From Fuchsiella alkaliacetigena (GTDB lineage: Bacteria; Bacillota; Halanaerobiia; Halobacteroidales; Acetohalobiaceae): a stretch of DNA of 64,000 nt. Position 1 is the stretch's first letter. Every line of letters starts with the position of its first letter. The stretch is taken from the NCBI RefSeq assembly GCF_023227765.1, contig NZ_JALKBZ010000007.1, positions 1 through 64,000 on the forward strand, in the 5' to 3' direction. Under the pieces are notes generated by a model. It was not told the DNA's origin and did not search any database. It worked only from the letters and a program-made list of their open reading frames with translations. Shown here in pieces: positions 48,736-56,725 of this stretch. The translations under genes and the position numbers were made by a program.

Positions 48736-48945
48736 TTATTCTACTTGATAGGGCCCGGCTTCTTCAATCGCTTGCTCAATTTCTGCTAACCCCACCGTCG
48801 CTGCTTCAAAATCAACCTTTACCAGTTCAGAATCTAAATCAACCTCCACTGCTTCTACTCCTGATAAAGCACTTACCGCTTCTTCTACAGCTCCTTTACA
48901 GTGTCCACAAGACATTCCTGTTACTTTAAGCTCCTCTTTACTCAT
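48736..48945 (-). CDS. copZ: CopZ-like heavy-metal-associated (HMA) protein
   Basis: 69 aa from ATG 48945, with GGAGG upstream. The HMA fold is clear: metal motif TGMSCGHCKGAVEEAV and the second-half VEVDLDSELVKVDF. The CxxC site binds Cu(I) in the family. The start overlaps the stop of the RseC-like gene by 8 bases. CsoR lies just upstream, so copper-responsive control is likely. No CopA ATPase is in the window, so the partner is elsewhere. Confidence 0.88.
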   Translation of the reverse strand: MSKEELKVTGMSCGHCKGAVEEAVSALSGVEAVEVDLDSELVKVDFEAATVGLAEIEQAIEEAGPYQVE

Positions 48946-49414
48946 TTTTGAAGCCTCCCTTTTTATTCGCTTTTTCAATATCGGCAAAGGTAACATCCAC
49001 TACTCTCTTAATAACTGGCTGGTGCTTACCTTCTTCTTTACCGCGCTTTCCATACTCTCTAGCTAAAATAAAGGAAGCCATTAAAAAGGCAATCCCTACC
49101 CCAGCCCCTACTAATTCTGCATCTCCCCAAGCTAGGCTAGTACTTAAACTACTGCCTACAAAATAACCGATAAAAAAGCCTAGTAAAGGCACTAAATAAA
49201 CCATAAATACTGCTCCCATCATCTTTTGATCAGCAATTTCAACCTTTACCATCTGTCCCGGCTTAGCTCCGATAGGATTGCGGGCCCTAACCCTTAAATC
49301 TTTTTTACTTCCAGTTTCTAAGCAGCCTCCACAGTCATCACAGCTAGCATGACGTCTAACCTCAAGTACTGCTTCTTCTCCCTCAAGATCTAGCACTTTA
49401 GCGTACTCTTTCAT
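48938..49414 (-). CDS. RseC/MucC-like (SoxR-reducing) membrane protein
   Basis: 158 aa. The N-terminal cytoplasmic Cys-rich segment (RRHASCDDCGGCLETGSKK) and the following beta region (PIGAKPGQMVKVEIADQ) lead to two membrane helices (about 68-120), as in RseC. A charged tail follows. RseC proteins take part in reducing the SoxR cluster or in sigma-E control and resemble electron-transport factors; function in this organism is unknown. It lies between csoR and copZ. Confidence 0.83.
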   Translation of the reverse strand: MKEYAKVLDLEGEEAVLEVRRHASCDDCGGCLETGSKKDLRVRARNPIGAKPGQMVKVEIADQKMMGAVFMVYLVPLLGFFIGYFVGSSLSTSLAWGDAELVGAGVGIAFLMASFILAREYGKRGKEEGKHQPVIKRVVDVTFADIEKANKKGGFKNE

Positions 49415-49447
49415 AGTTCCCCTCCTCGAAACATTTATCTCGAAATT

Positions 49448-49726
49448 TTAATCTGTAAATTTAAAAATAACTTCCATTAACTCATCAATAATCTCATCAC
49501 CGTCTTCCTCCTGAGCTACGGCTTCTCGTACACAACCATGAGTATGATCAGCCAAAATAGACATCCCTACCTTATTTAAAGCTGCTCGCGCCGCAGCAAT
49601 TTGAGTCAAAACCTCAACACAGTACTTATCTTCATCAACCATCCTTTGAATTCCTCTAATCTGTCCTTCAATCCTTTTTAATCTATTAATTAATTCCTCT
49701 CGTTCCTTACTATAGGAACTCATCAT
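49448..49726 (-). CDS. csoR: CsoR-family metal-sensing repressor
   Basis: 92 aa, all-helical DUF156 repressor. Copper ligands match the Cys-His-Cys pattern: Cys in DEDKYCVEVL, His and Cys in ADHTHGCVREA. The N terminus has the DNA-binding RLKRIEGQIRGIQRMV. GGGGGAG precedes the ATG. It heads the csoR-rseC-copZ row and probably represses it when copper is low. FrmR or RcnR types differ in ligands, so CsoR is favoured. Confidence 0.88.
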   Translation of the reverse strand: MMSSYSKEREELINRLKRIEGQIRGIQRMVDEDKYCVEVLTQIAAARAALNKVGMSILADHTHGCVREAVAQEEDGDEIIDELMEVIFKFTD

Positions 49727-49760
49727 CTTCTCCCCCTAGCTATTATTTTAATGCATCTTA

Positions 49761-50534
49761 TTAAAATCCAAAACTAAAACGCAGACTAAAAACTGGAGCT
49801 CTAAAATCATCTATTGCTACGCTTTGACTATAGCCTGCCGTCTCCCAACCAGAGCTATGAGTAATTAAGTAGCCTAAAGATAAATCAAAACCTACTAAGC
49901 TACTAATTTGACGATGAAAATTAATCCCTGGTTGAAATGCCAAAAAAGATTTAGTATAATAGCCAATTTTTTCAGCCCCTTTTTCAGGAATTTTCATCAA
50001 AGTAGCATCTCCTTTACCTAACAAAACTCCCCAGGCCAAATCATTATTTTCAGTAGTATAGAAGGCTTTTTCATATAAAAACCCACTATAACCTACTTCT
50101 AAATTAACTCTGGCCCCATCATCACCAGTAGAGACCTCTTCACCACTCAGTCTATGATAAGCAAAGCGGCTCCCCTTTCTACTGCCAGCTATCAACCCAA
50201 AACCTGATAAAAATAAATCCTCACCTACAGCTTTATAATCAACGTCATTTTCAGCTAATTCGGTATTTAGATCGCTAAGATCTAGCTTTAACAGAGCAAA
50301 CTGCGGGCCCATATTAAAACGCAAATCAACATTACTTTTAAATTCATCTACATCAAAATCTAGTTCATCTAAATCCAACTCTTCCCTTTCCGAAGCACCT
50401 TCTTCCTCTAAGCGATAATCTTCCACATCAATTATAATTTCTTCCTCATTTTCCTGCTGCTCATTAGCCCAACCAACAGATGTTAACAACAAGCAACTTA
50501 AAACTAAGCAAAACACCACCAGTCTTTTATTCAT
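49761..50534 (-). CDS. secreted beta-rich protein, probable small outer-membrane barrel
   Basis: 257 aa. Signal peptide 1-24 (CLVLSCLLLTSVGWA), an acidic segment (about 28-75, EEEIIIDVEDYRLEEEG) and then alternating amphipathic beta strands. The protein ends with APVFSLRFSFGF, a terminal aromatic-x-aromatic-type signal seen in outer-membrane beta-barrel proteins. I know no family for it. If correct it shows a diderm envelope. ATG 50534 follows a GGGGTTG site. It is transcribed towards csoR but from its own upstream region. Confidence 0.6.
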   Translation of the reverse strand: MNKRLVVFCLVLSCLLLTSVGWANEQQENEEEIIIDVEDYRLEEEGASEREELDLDELDFDVDEFKSNVDLRFNMGPQFALLKLDLSDLNTELAENDVDYKAVGEDLFLSGFGLIAGSRKGSRFAYHRLSGEEVSTGDDGARVNLEVGYSGFLYEKAFYTTENNDLAWGVLLGKGDATLMKIPEKGAEKIGYYTKSFLAFQPGINFHRQISSLVGFDLSLGYLITHSSGWETAGYSQSVAIDDFRAPVFSLRFSFGF

Positions 50535-50710
50535 CAATATTCAACCCCTTAGTCTAATTTATCCAAACTATCAATTATGTAGAAGTTTCTATTTTTCTTT
50601 TATTATAACATAATTAATTAACTTTAACCAGACCTGCTAATATGAACTTATTGTGACCTTAATAAATTTTCAGTTGAATCAGAATACTACTATCAAAAGG
50701 AGGAATCAAA

Positions 50711-50944
50711 ATCTTTAAACAGATAGAACAGCATATGAAATTCGGCGGGATGAAAGTAAGAAACGAAGTCCCTATTGAAGAAATAAACGACTTTATCCTC
50801 AATCTACCTGAAGATAAAAGAGATAGCTGGGCTGAAGTTACGGAAATTTTAAAAGAAGAAGGCTTAATTAGTATGGAGGATGATTTCAGTACTATCGATG
50901 ATGAAATGTTAGACGCTCAGGTAGAAGAAAACCGCAGAATATAG
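50711..50944 (+). CDS. small acidic protein of unknown function with a possible ATC start
   Basis: 77 residues if started at 50711, 69 aa from the first ATG (50735). Charged, no membrane segment, mostly helical (VPIEEINDFILNLPEDKRDS; WAEVTEILKEEG). I recognise no family. A very strong AAAGGAGG at 50697-50703 points 7 bases downstream to an in-frame ATC at 50711; the ATG at 50735 has no ribosome site. It is the only plus-strand gene between 0.9 and 55 kb. Homologs would settle the N terminus. Confidence 0.55.
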   Translation: MFKQIEQHMKFGGMKVRNEVPIEEINDFILNLPEDKRDSWAEVTEILKEEGLISMEDDFSTIDDEMLDAQVEENRRI

Positions 50945-50955
50945 CCTTAAACTTC

Positions 50956-50991
50956 AAGAGTAAGCCCCTCTAATTGATGGGGCCTACTCTT
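50956..50991. terminator. shared hairpin between the small plus-strand gene and pspC
   Basis: AAGAGTAAGCCCC (50956-50968) and GGGGCCTACTCTT (50979-50991) form a 13-bp stem with one mismatch and a 10-base loop. It lies between convergent genes and overlaps the pspC stop codon. No clear T-run follows on either strand. Confidence 0.5.
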
Positions 50992-51175
50992 CTTTGGGCA
51001 TAATAATCCAAGCCAAAATATAAACTAGTACTCCCGTACCTAAACTAATCACCATCAGCCCCCAGAATAAACGAACTATAGTAGAATCAATTCCAAAATA
51101 TTCAGCTAAGCCTCCACAGATACCAGCAATCTTTTTATCATCACGCGAACGACGTAGCTTTTTACCAGGATACAT
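50984..51175 (-). CDS. PspC domain protein
   Basis: 63 aa, a minimal PspC: LRRSRDDKKIAGICGGLAEYF followed by GIDSTIVRLFWGLMV and one membrane helix ending in AWIIMPKEE. PspC domains occur in envelope-stress (phage-shock) regulators; the stand-alone form is common in Firmicutes. AAGGAGAGG precedes the ATG. No pspA is nearby. Confidence 0.9.
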   Translation of the reverse strand: MYPGKKLRRSRDDKKIAGICGGLAEYFGIDSTIVRLFWGLMVISLGTGVLVYILAWIIMPKEE

Positions 51176-51243
51176 AACAAATCCTCTCCTTAAATTATCG
51201 TCTTTACTGTACTATATTCAACAAGTTCCAAGGCAGTTCCTTT

Positions 51244-52416
51244 TTAAAACAGACTATTATAGACCACTCTTCCTTCTAAAAGGGTTAGCTTAATATCAAA
51301 GTCTTGATCAAAAATTACTAAATCAGCATCCTTACCTTTACTCAAGCTCCCCTTTTGACTCGCTATCCCCAAACTACGAGCCGGATTCAAAGTAACTAGC
51401 TTAACCGCTTCAACTAAGTTAAGTTTTGTCATAGCAACTATATTCCTCAACGCCTCCCTCAGAGTCAAAAGGCTTCCGGCTAAAGCACCAGACTGTAAGC
51501 GAGCTACTCCTGATTTTACCTGCACCTCTAGATCACCTAAATTATAATTTCCATCCCCTAAGCCAGTAGCTGAAATAGAGTCCGTAACTAAAATAATCTT
51601 TTCCAAATCCTTTGCTTTTAATACCAAATCCACAGCTCCCCAATGCAGATGTTGACCATCAACTATCAACTCTACACTTACTCCCGGAGTATTTAGACAG
51701 GCTCCCGCCGGGCCCGGCTGCCGATGATGAAAGCCAGCCATTCCGTTAAAAAGATGAGTACCCTGACTTACTCCCCAATCTATTGCCTGCTGCAGTTCCC
51801 TATAGCTAGCTGCTGTATGTCCAGCCGCCACCACTACTCCTGCTTCTTGAGCATGCTTAATTAACTCTGCCGCTCCTTCCAATTCAGGAGCTAAAGTTAA
51901 AAGTTTCAGCTTAGCACCTAATATTTGCTGCCAAGCTTTAAACTCCTCTAGGTCAGGTGTTCGCAAATGAACTTGGCAGTGAGCTCCGCGTTGTTGGTAG
52001 TTAAGATAGGGCCCTTCCAAATGAACTCCCCATAAATTAGCTTTAGCTGTTGAACTTTTCATATAATCAGCCACTGTCTGACAGGTTTCTTTCAACTTCT
52101 CTGGACTAGCCGTCAAAGTAGTAGCTAAAAATCCAGTTACTCCCTGACTAAACTTATACTCAGCCATTTTATCCAAAGCCTGAGCTTCAGCCTCCATCAC
52201 CGAAGCTCCTCCACCGCCATGAGTATGAAGGTCAATAAAGCCGGGGACTATATAATTTCCCTTAGCATCTATTGCTCTTTCTAAATCAGCCTTTCGATAA
52301 GTACCGCTGCCTACTTCAACTATTTTTCCCGCTTTCACTTTTACAAAGCCTTTTTTAATTACTTCTCTTCTAGTAATTACTGCACCGTTATAGATGGTCA
52401 GAAAGTTCGAGTTCAT
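51244..52416 (-). CDS. nagA: N-acetylglucosamine-6-phosphate deacetylase
   Basis: 390 aa amidohydrolase. Motifs: PGFIDLHTHGGGGASVME, the metal Glu in VHLEGPYLNYQQRGAH, AAGHTAASYRELQQAI, GTHLFNGMAGFHHRQPG, ELIVDGQHLHWGAVDLV and catalytic Asp in LVTDSISATGLGDG. It removes acetate from GlcNAc-6-phosphate for amino-sugar use or wall recycling. AAGGAGAAG precedes the ATG. nagB is not nearby. The gene is monocistronic and its upstream gap is the densest hairpin region of the window. Confidence 0.92.
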   Translation of the reverse strand: MNSNFLTIYNGAVITRREVIKKGFVKVKAGKIVEVGSGTYRKADLERAIDAKGNYIVPGFIDLHTHGGGGASVMEAEAQALDKMAEYKFSQGVTGFLATTLTASPEKLKETCQTVADYMKSSTAKANLWGVHLEGPYLNYQQRGAHCQVHLRTPDLEEFKAWQQILGAKLKLLTLAPELEGAAELIKHAQEAGVVVAAGHTAASYRELQQAIDWGVSQGTHLFNGMAGFHHRQPGPAGACLNTPGVSVELIVDGQHLHWGAVDLVLKAKDLEKIILVTDSISATGLGDGNYNLGDLEVQVKSGVARLQSGALAGSLLTLREALRNIVAMTKLNLVEAVKLVTLNPARSLGIASQKGSLSKGKDADLVIFDQDFDIKLTLLEGRVVYNSLF

Positions 52417-52460
52417 AAGTTGCTTCTCCTTTTAAGTAATATTGGTATAATGTTTTGTTC

Positions 52461-52600
52461 AAATGATAGAGGACAGAGGATAGATAAGTTCAAAAGATTA
52501 AAAGCTATTGGACACAGCGCCCTGAAGTAAGCTGGTTTTTGCTTACTGAGGAAGTACTCTTGGGGTGACTAAAATCTGACTAAGTTCTGACTAAATATTA
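52461..52600. repeat. half-copy (copy D) of the intergenic repeat family, split by a hairpin insert
   Basis: Bases 52487-52517 and 52568-52597 together match the complement of the right arm of copy A (about 35329-35390) at almost every base. The two parts are separated by 50 bases (52518-52567) that are absent from copy A and contain their own stem (AGTAAGC with GCTTACT, 52526-52547). The preceding AAATGATAGAGGACAGAGGA is the shared leader motif. Confidence 0.65.
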
Positions 52601-52665
52601 AGAAATAAGTTCAAAAGCATAGTTTAGCTATTAGAATATTGGTATATTGTCTCGTTGGTGTGGAA

Positions 52666-52873
52666 GGCCAAACAGATGTTTCCAAAGTAATGGTTAGCTT
52701 CGCGTCACACATAGAAAAAATTATTTGATGCTTCTAGAACTCATCTCCACTAAAATAAGAGCAAGCTAATTTTAATTAGAAAAATTAGCTAAAATAGCTC
52801 TTATTTTAGCTCCGATTCGTTAAGAAGTATTGACAAATAATTTTTAATATCGCTTAGAAACACCTGTTTGGCT
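52666..52873. repeat. 208-base nested hairpin
   Basis: Four successive inverted-repeat blocks share one centre: 52667-52682 with 52857-52872 (15 of 16), 52716-52727 with 52834-52845 (12 of 12), 52750-52762 with 52797-52809 (13 of 13) and 52764-52773 with 52781-52790 (10 of 10). No reading frame of note runs through it. It could be a miniature inverted-repeat element or the gene of a long structured RNA. Confidence 0.7.
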
Positions 52874-52907
52874 GTGCTGATAACGAAATAACTATCTTAA
52901 CCTACAA

Positions 52908-53029
52908 GTTGATATGTTTCAAAGAGCGACTCTGAGAATAGCCCGGAGGCAAGGATGCCGGGAGGGCTATTCTCGAGAGTGAAGAAGGCAGGACGCCGAC
53001 TGAACGGCAAGTGGTTGAAACATATCAAC
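52908..53029. other. 122-base element closed by a perfect 15-bp stem; possible structured RNA or MITE
   Basis: The ends GTTGATATGTTTCAA (52908-52922) and TTGAAACATATCAAC (53015-53029) are exact complements. Inside, ACTCT plus GAGAATAGCCC (52929-52944) pairs with GGGCTATTCTC plus GAGAGT (52964-52980), with one bulge. A small hairpin GCCG-ACTGAA-CGGC follows. The core is clearly richer in G and C than its flanks. No ORF is present. I do not recognise an RNA family. Confidence 0.55.
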
Positions 53030-53039
53030 TAGCTCAGGC

Positions 53040-53064
53040 TCCCGATAATAGCTATATATCGGGA
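53040..53064. repeat. short hairpin downstream of the structured element
   Basis: TCCCGATA (53040-53047) and TATCGGGA (53057-53064) form a perfect 8-bp stem with a 9-base loop, directly after the 122-base element. It lies 64 bases past the uvrC stop on the minus strand and may help terminate uvrC. Confidence 0.5.
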
Positions 53065-53127
53065 ATGAAACAATAGAACAATAATGTTTTACTCTTAGAA
53101 CTTGAATTTAACTATTAACTATCTAAA

Positions 53128-54951
53128 TCACGGCCTAGTATGTTCCTGCAAATAATTATAAACAGCAGTAGCTAGCTTATCACTAATCCCTGTCACCTCA
53201 CTCAATTCCTCTAAACCAGCCTTTCTGATCTTATCCAGAGAGCCGAAATGTTGTAACAAAGCTTCGCGTCTTTTTTGACCAATTCCCGGAATATCATCTA
53301 ACATAGACTGCGTCACCCGCCGCGAACGAAGACGCCGATGGTAGTTAAGCGCAAAACGATGAGCCTCATCTCTAACCCGCTGTAACAGATAAAGCGCTTC
53401 GGAATTTTTGGGTAAAACTAAAGGCTCTTTCTCCCCAGGAATAAAGACCTCTTCCTCTCGCTTAGCTAAACTAATCACCGTCTGTTCTGCTTTACCTAGT
53501 TTCCTTAATATCTTCCTAACTGCATTTAACTGACCCTTACCTCCATCTATCAAAATCAAGTCCGGAAAGTCCTCATCTTCAGCTAATAAACGAGAGTATC
53601 TCCGTTGCACTACCTCCTGTAGCATGGCGTAATCATCCGGGCCCGACACCGTCTTAATCTTAAAACGTCGGTAATCACTCTTTTTAGCCGTACCGTTCTC
53701 AAAAACCACCAAAGAAGCTACTGCCTGACTACCTTGAGTATTGGAAACATCGAAGCCTTCGATTCTCAGCGGCACTTTATCCAAATCTAAGTAAGTTCGC
53801 AACTCCTGCACAGCCTTAATCGGCTTCCGCTGCTGATAGTCAGACTTAAGTAAATAGTCCTTCAAGTTATACTTAGCATTACGCTGAGCCATATTTACCA
53901 ATTGACGCTTGACTCCGCGTTGAGGAATACGCAGATAGACTCTAGAACCTCGCTTTTCATTCAACCAGTCTTCAATTACCTCTTGTTCTTTTATCTCTTG
54001 TTCTACTACTACCTCCTGCGGAATATAATCGGCATTCATATAATACTGCTTCAAAAAAGCCGTTAGCGTTTCCGCCAACTCAGCAGTAGAAGTCCCTTCC
54101 ATAATAAAGTCCTCTTCTCCCATCAGTCTACCGTTTCTAATTATCAAAACCTCTACGCAGGCTAAGTCCTCCTTAACGGCCGTAGCAATAATATCCTGAT
54201 TAGCAAAGTCAGGGGAAACAACCTTTTGTTGCTCTGTTAACTTTTTAATAGCTTCTATCTGATCACGCAACTCAGCTGCTTCTTCAAAATCTCGCTCTTT
54301 AGCTTTAGCTTTCATCCGCTGCTTTAACTGCTTAATTAAATCATTATGTTGTCCTTCTAAGAAAAGAATAATTTCCTCGATCAACTGTCGATACTGCTCT
54401 AAATTCAAACTCTTGACACAAGGCCCTAAACAGTTCTCAATATGGTAGTTCAGGCAGGGCCTATCCTCCCGGCTTTCTTTAGTAATCTTCTTTTTGCAGT
54501 CCCGTAAAGGAAAGAGATCTTGGATTAGTTTTAAAGTCTTATTTACGGCCCGAACGTCGGTATAGGGCCCGAAGTACTTAGCTCCATCCTTTTTCACCGT
54601 TCTAGTCATAAAGACCCGCGGGTAGTCCTCCTGAGCAGTTATTTTAAGATAAGGATAGCTTTTATCATCCTTGAGCCTAATATTGAATTTAGGATTATGC
54701 TTTTTAATCAGATTAGCCTCTAAAATTAAGGCCTCTACTTCAGAATCAGTAACTAAATAATCAAAATCTGCTATTCTTTTCACTAAAGCCTTAGTTTTAA
54801 AGGAATGCTGACGAGATTTTTGAAAATAGGATCTTACTCGCTTGCGTAAGGATTTAGCCTTACCGACATAGATCACCTGTCCCGCTTTATTTTTCATTAA
54901 ATAAACTCCAGGTTCAGTAGGTAAATTAGCTAGCTCTCTTTTCAAATTCAT
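53128..54951 (-). CDS. uvrC: excinuclease ABC subunit C
   Basis: 607 aa from ATG 54951 (GGAG 9 bases upstream). The GIY-YIG nuclease domain is at the N terminus (PGVYLMKNKAGQVIYVGKAK), the UvrB-binding UVR motif around residue 205-235 (AKERDFEEAAELRDQIEAIK), the RNase-H-like domain in the centre (IEGFDVSNTQGSQAVASLVV; LILIDGGKGQLNAV) and tandem helix-hairpin-helix at the C terminus (IPGIGQKRREALLQHFGSLD). The Cys-rich CLNYHIENCLGPC is also present. It makes both incisions in nucleotide excision repair. uvrA is about 7 kb away on the same strand, separated by three plus-strand genes. Confidence 0.96.
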   Translation of the reverse strand: MNLKRELANLPTEPGVYLMKNKAGQVIYVGKAKSLRKRVRSYFQKSRQHSFKTKALVKRIADFDYLVTDSEVEALILEANLIKKHNPKFNIRLKDDKSYPYLKITAQEDYPRVFMTRTVKKDGAKYFGPYTDVRAVNKTLKLIQDLFPLRDCKKKITKESREDRPCLNYHIENCLGPCVKSLNLEQYRQLIEEIILFLEGQHNDLIKQLKQRMKAKAKERDFEEAAELRDQIEAIKKLTEQQKVVSPDFANQDIIATAVKEDLACVEVLIIRNGRLMGEEDFIMEGTSTAELAETLTAFLKQYYMNADYIPQEVVVEQEIKEQEVIEDWLNEKRGSRVYLRIPQRGVKRQLVNMAQRNAKYNLKDYLLKSDYQQRKPIKAVQELRTYLDLDKVPLRIEGFDVSNTQGSQAVASLVVFENGTAKKSDYRRFKIKTVSGPDDYAMLQEVVQRRYSRLLAEDEDFPDLILIDGGKGQLNAVRKILRKLGKAEQTVISLAKREEEVFIPGEKEPLVLPKNSEALYLLQRVRDEAHRFALNYHRRLRSRRVTQSMLDDIPGIGQKRREALLQHFGSLDKIRKAGLEELSEVTGISDKLATAVYNYLQEHTRP

Positions 54952-55139
54952 AACTCCCCACTCCATAAATAATTTCTTTTTAAATTTAGTAATATCAGCC
55001 TATCACTTTTATTATCTATAATAATTATAAAGTATTAAACAACTCTTTGTCCAATACAAAAGTCCTTCGAATAGCGTAATTTTAGGAAGCCCATTGATTT
55101 TTAATCTGCATTCTATTATAATTGTAATATCTTCATATT

Positions 55140-56705
55140 TTGAAAGGAGATGATTGCTTCCTTGTGAATAATAATAAAACCGAGAAAGTGCTAGAAATAG
55201 AAGACTTATTAAATATAGGGATTGCTCTCACTGCCGAAAGAGATCATAATAAGCTACTAGAGATGATTTTATCGGCAGCTCGCAGAATTACCAAAGCTGA
55301 TGCGGGAACACTATTTTTACTTGAAAATAATGAACTGGTCTTTAAAATAATTCATAATGAAACTTTAAATATTTTTAAAGACAATAGTAAAGAAGAAATA
55401 GAGCTACCTAATGTTCCCTTAGTTAAAGAGAATGTAGCTGCTTATGTTGCTTTAACTAAAGAAAGTGTCAATATTCCTGATGTATATAATTCCACTAGAT
55501 TTAACTTTTCTGGGCCTAAAAAATATGATCAGATTACTGGTTATAAAACTAGTTCCATGTTGGTAATCCCTTTAAAAGATCACCAAGAACAAGTTATTGG
55601 AGTTTTACAGTTAATTAATGCTCAGGATGAAACTAGAGAAGTAGTTCCTTTCGCTCCCTACTTTGAAAAGGTAATCTCTTCTTTAGCTTCTCAAGCAGCA
55701 ATAACTATCTCCAACGCTAAGTTTTTAGCTGCTATTGAAAACCTATTAGATTCATTTGTTAAAGTAATGGCTACTGCTATTGATGCTCGTACTCCTTATA
55801 ATGCTAATCACACTCGACGAGTAGCTAAAATGACAGAAAAATTAATAGAACTAATTAACCACTCTACTAAGGGTAGCCTAGCCTCTGAACACTTTGATCA
55901 ACAGCGCACTGATCAATTAATAATGGCAGCTTGGTTGCACGATATAGGTAAAATTGCTATTCCTTTAAAAGTAATGAACAAATCTTCTCGGCTAGAAGAT
56001 AGACTGGAGTTAGTACTTCAGCGCCTAGACTACATAGCTGCTAAAGCTGAAGCCGATTATTTGCGAAATAAGTCAGAAAGTTCAAACAATAAATCTTTAC
56101 GAAAAAAATATCTACAAAAACTAGATACCATTAAAGAAGCCAAAAACTTAATAATTACCGCTAATGATCCTTCAGTATTTGTAAGTGAAGATATGATTGA
56201 AAGGTTGAAAAAGATAGCCAATCTAAACTATACTGATAGTTCAGGTGAAGTTCAACCTTGGCTTAAAGAAAATGAGCTGCACAACTTAAGCGTTGCTAAG
56301 GGAACTCTTACTGAACAGGAACGAGAATTAATGGAACACCACGTAGAGTTAGCTGGGCAAATTTTAGAACTAATTCCTTTTCCCGAAGAGTTAGCGCAGG
56401 TTCCTGACTGGGTGGTACAACACCATGAGTTTTTAGATGGAGAGGGCTATCCAAAACAGTTAGTAGGAACAGAAATTTCCTTAGAAGGTAGAGTCCTAAC
56501 TTTAGTAGATATTTTTGATGCCTTAACTGCTGCTGATCGTCCTTATAAGCAGCCCCTCTCCGTTGATAAAGCCTTAAATATCCTAGCCAGTATGACTAAC
56601 GAAGGTAAGTTGGATGCTGAACTCTTTTCGATCTTTAGGCAAGGCCAGGTTTGGACTTGCTTAAATGAAGAAGATGAAGATATATATAACTTGAAAATCT
56701 TTTAG
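55140..56705 (+). CDS. GAF and HD-GYP domain protein (probable c-di-GMP phosphodiesterase)
   Basis: 521 aa, soluble. GAF domain about 20-190 (ALTAERDHNKLLEMIL; ADAGTLFLLENNEL; SSMLVIPLKDHQEQVIGVLQ). The HD-GYP domain has AIDARTPYNANHTRRVAKM, AAWLHDIGKIAIP and VVQHHEFLDGEGYPKQL. Between the HD and the second His pair lies an insert of about 120 residues (from SSRLEDRLEL to LSVAKGTLT) that is not found in short HD-GYP proteins. Start is unclear: AAAGGAG (55143-55149) lies after the TTG at 55140 and 14 bases before a GTG at 55164. First gene of a three-gene plus-strand operon. Confidence 0.85.
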   Translation: MKGDDCFLVNNNKTEKVLEIEDLLNIGIALTAERDHNKLLEMILSAARRITKADAGTLFLLENNELVFKIIHNETLNIFKDNSKEEIELPNVPLVKENVAAYVALTKESVNIPDVYNSTRFNFSGPKKYDQITGYKTSSMLVIPLKDHQEQVIGVLQLINAQDETREVVPFAPYFEKVISSLASQAAITISNAKFLAAIENLLDSFVKVMATAIDARTPYNANHTRRVAKMTEKLIELINHSTKGSLASEHFDQQRTDQLIMAAWLHDIGKIAIPLKVMNKSSRLEDRLELVLQRLDYIAAKAEADYLRNKSESSNNKSLRKKYLQKLDTIKEAKNLIITANDPSVFVSEDMIERLKKIANLNYTDSSGEVQPWLKENELHNLSVAKGTLTEQERELMEHHVELAGQILELIPFPEELAQVPDWVVQHHEFLDGEGYPKQLVGTEISLEGRVLTLVDIFDALTAADRPYKQPLSVDKALNILASMTNEGKLDAELFSIFRQGQVWTCLNEEDEDIYNLKIF

Positions 56706-56725
56706 CTAAAAGGTGGGAAAAAATA

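Noticed and set aside
52500-53100. Remnant of an insertion sequence with a transposase
   Set aside because: No reading frame in the gap encodes anything like a transposase; only hairpin structure is visible.
55143-55166. Leader peptide ATG-ATT-GCT-TCC-TTG-TGA coupled to the GAF/HD-GYP start
   Set aside because: Its ATG is only one or two bases after the ribosome site, too close for normal initiation, so I cannot support it.
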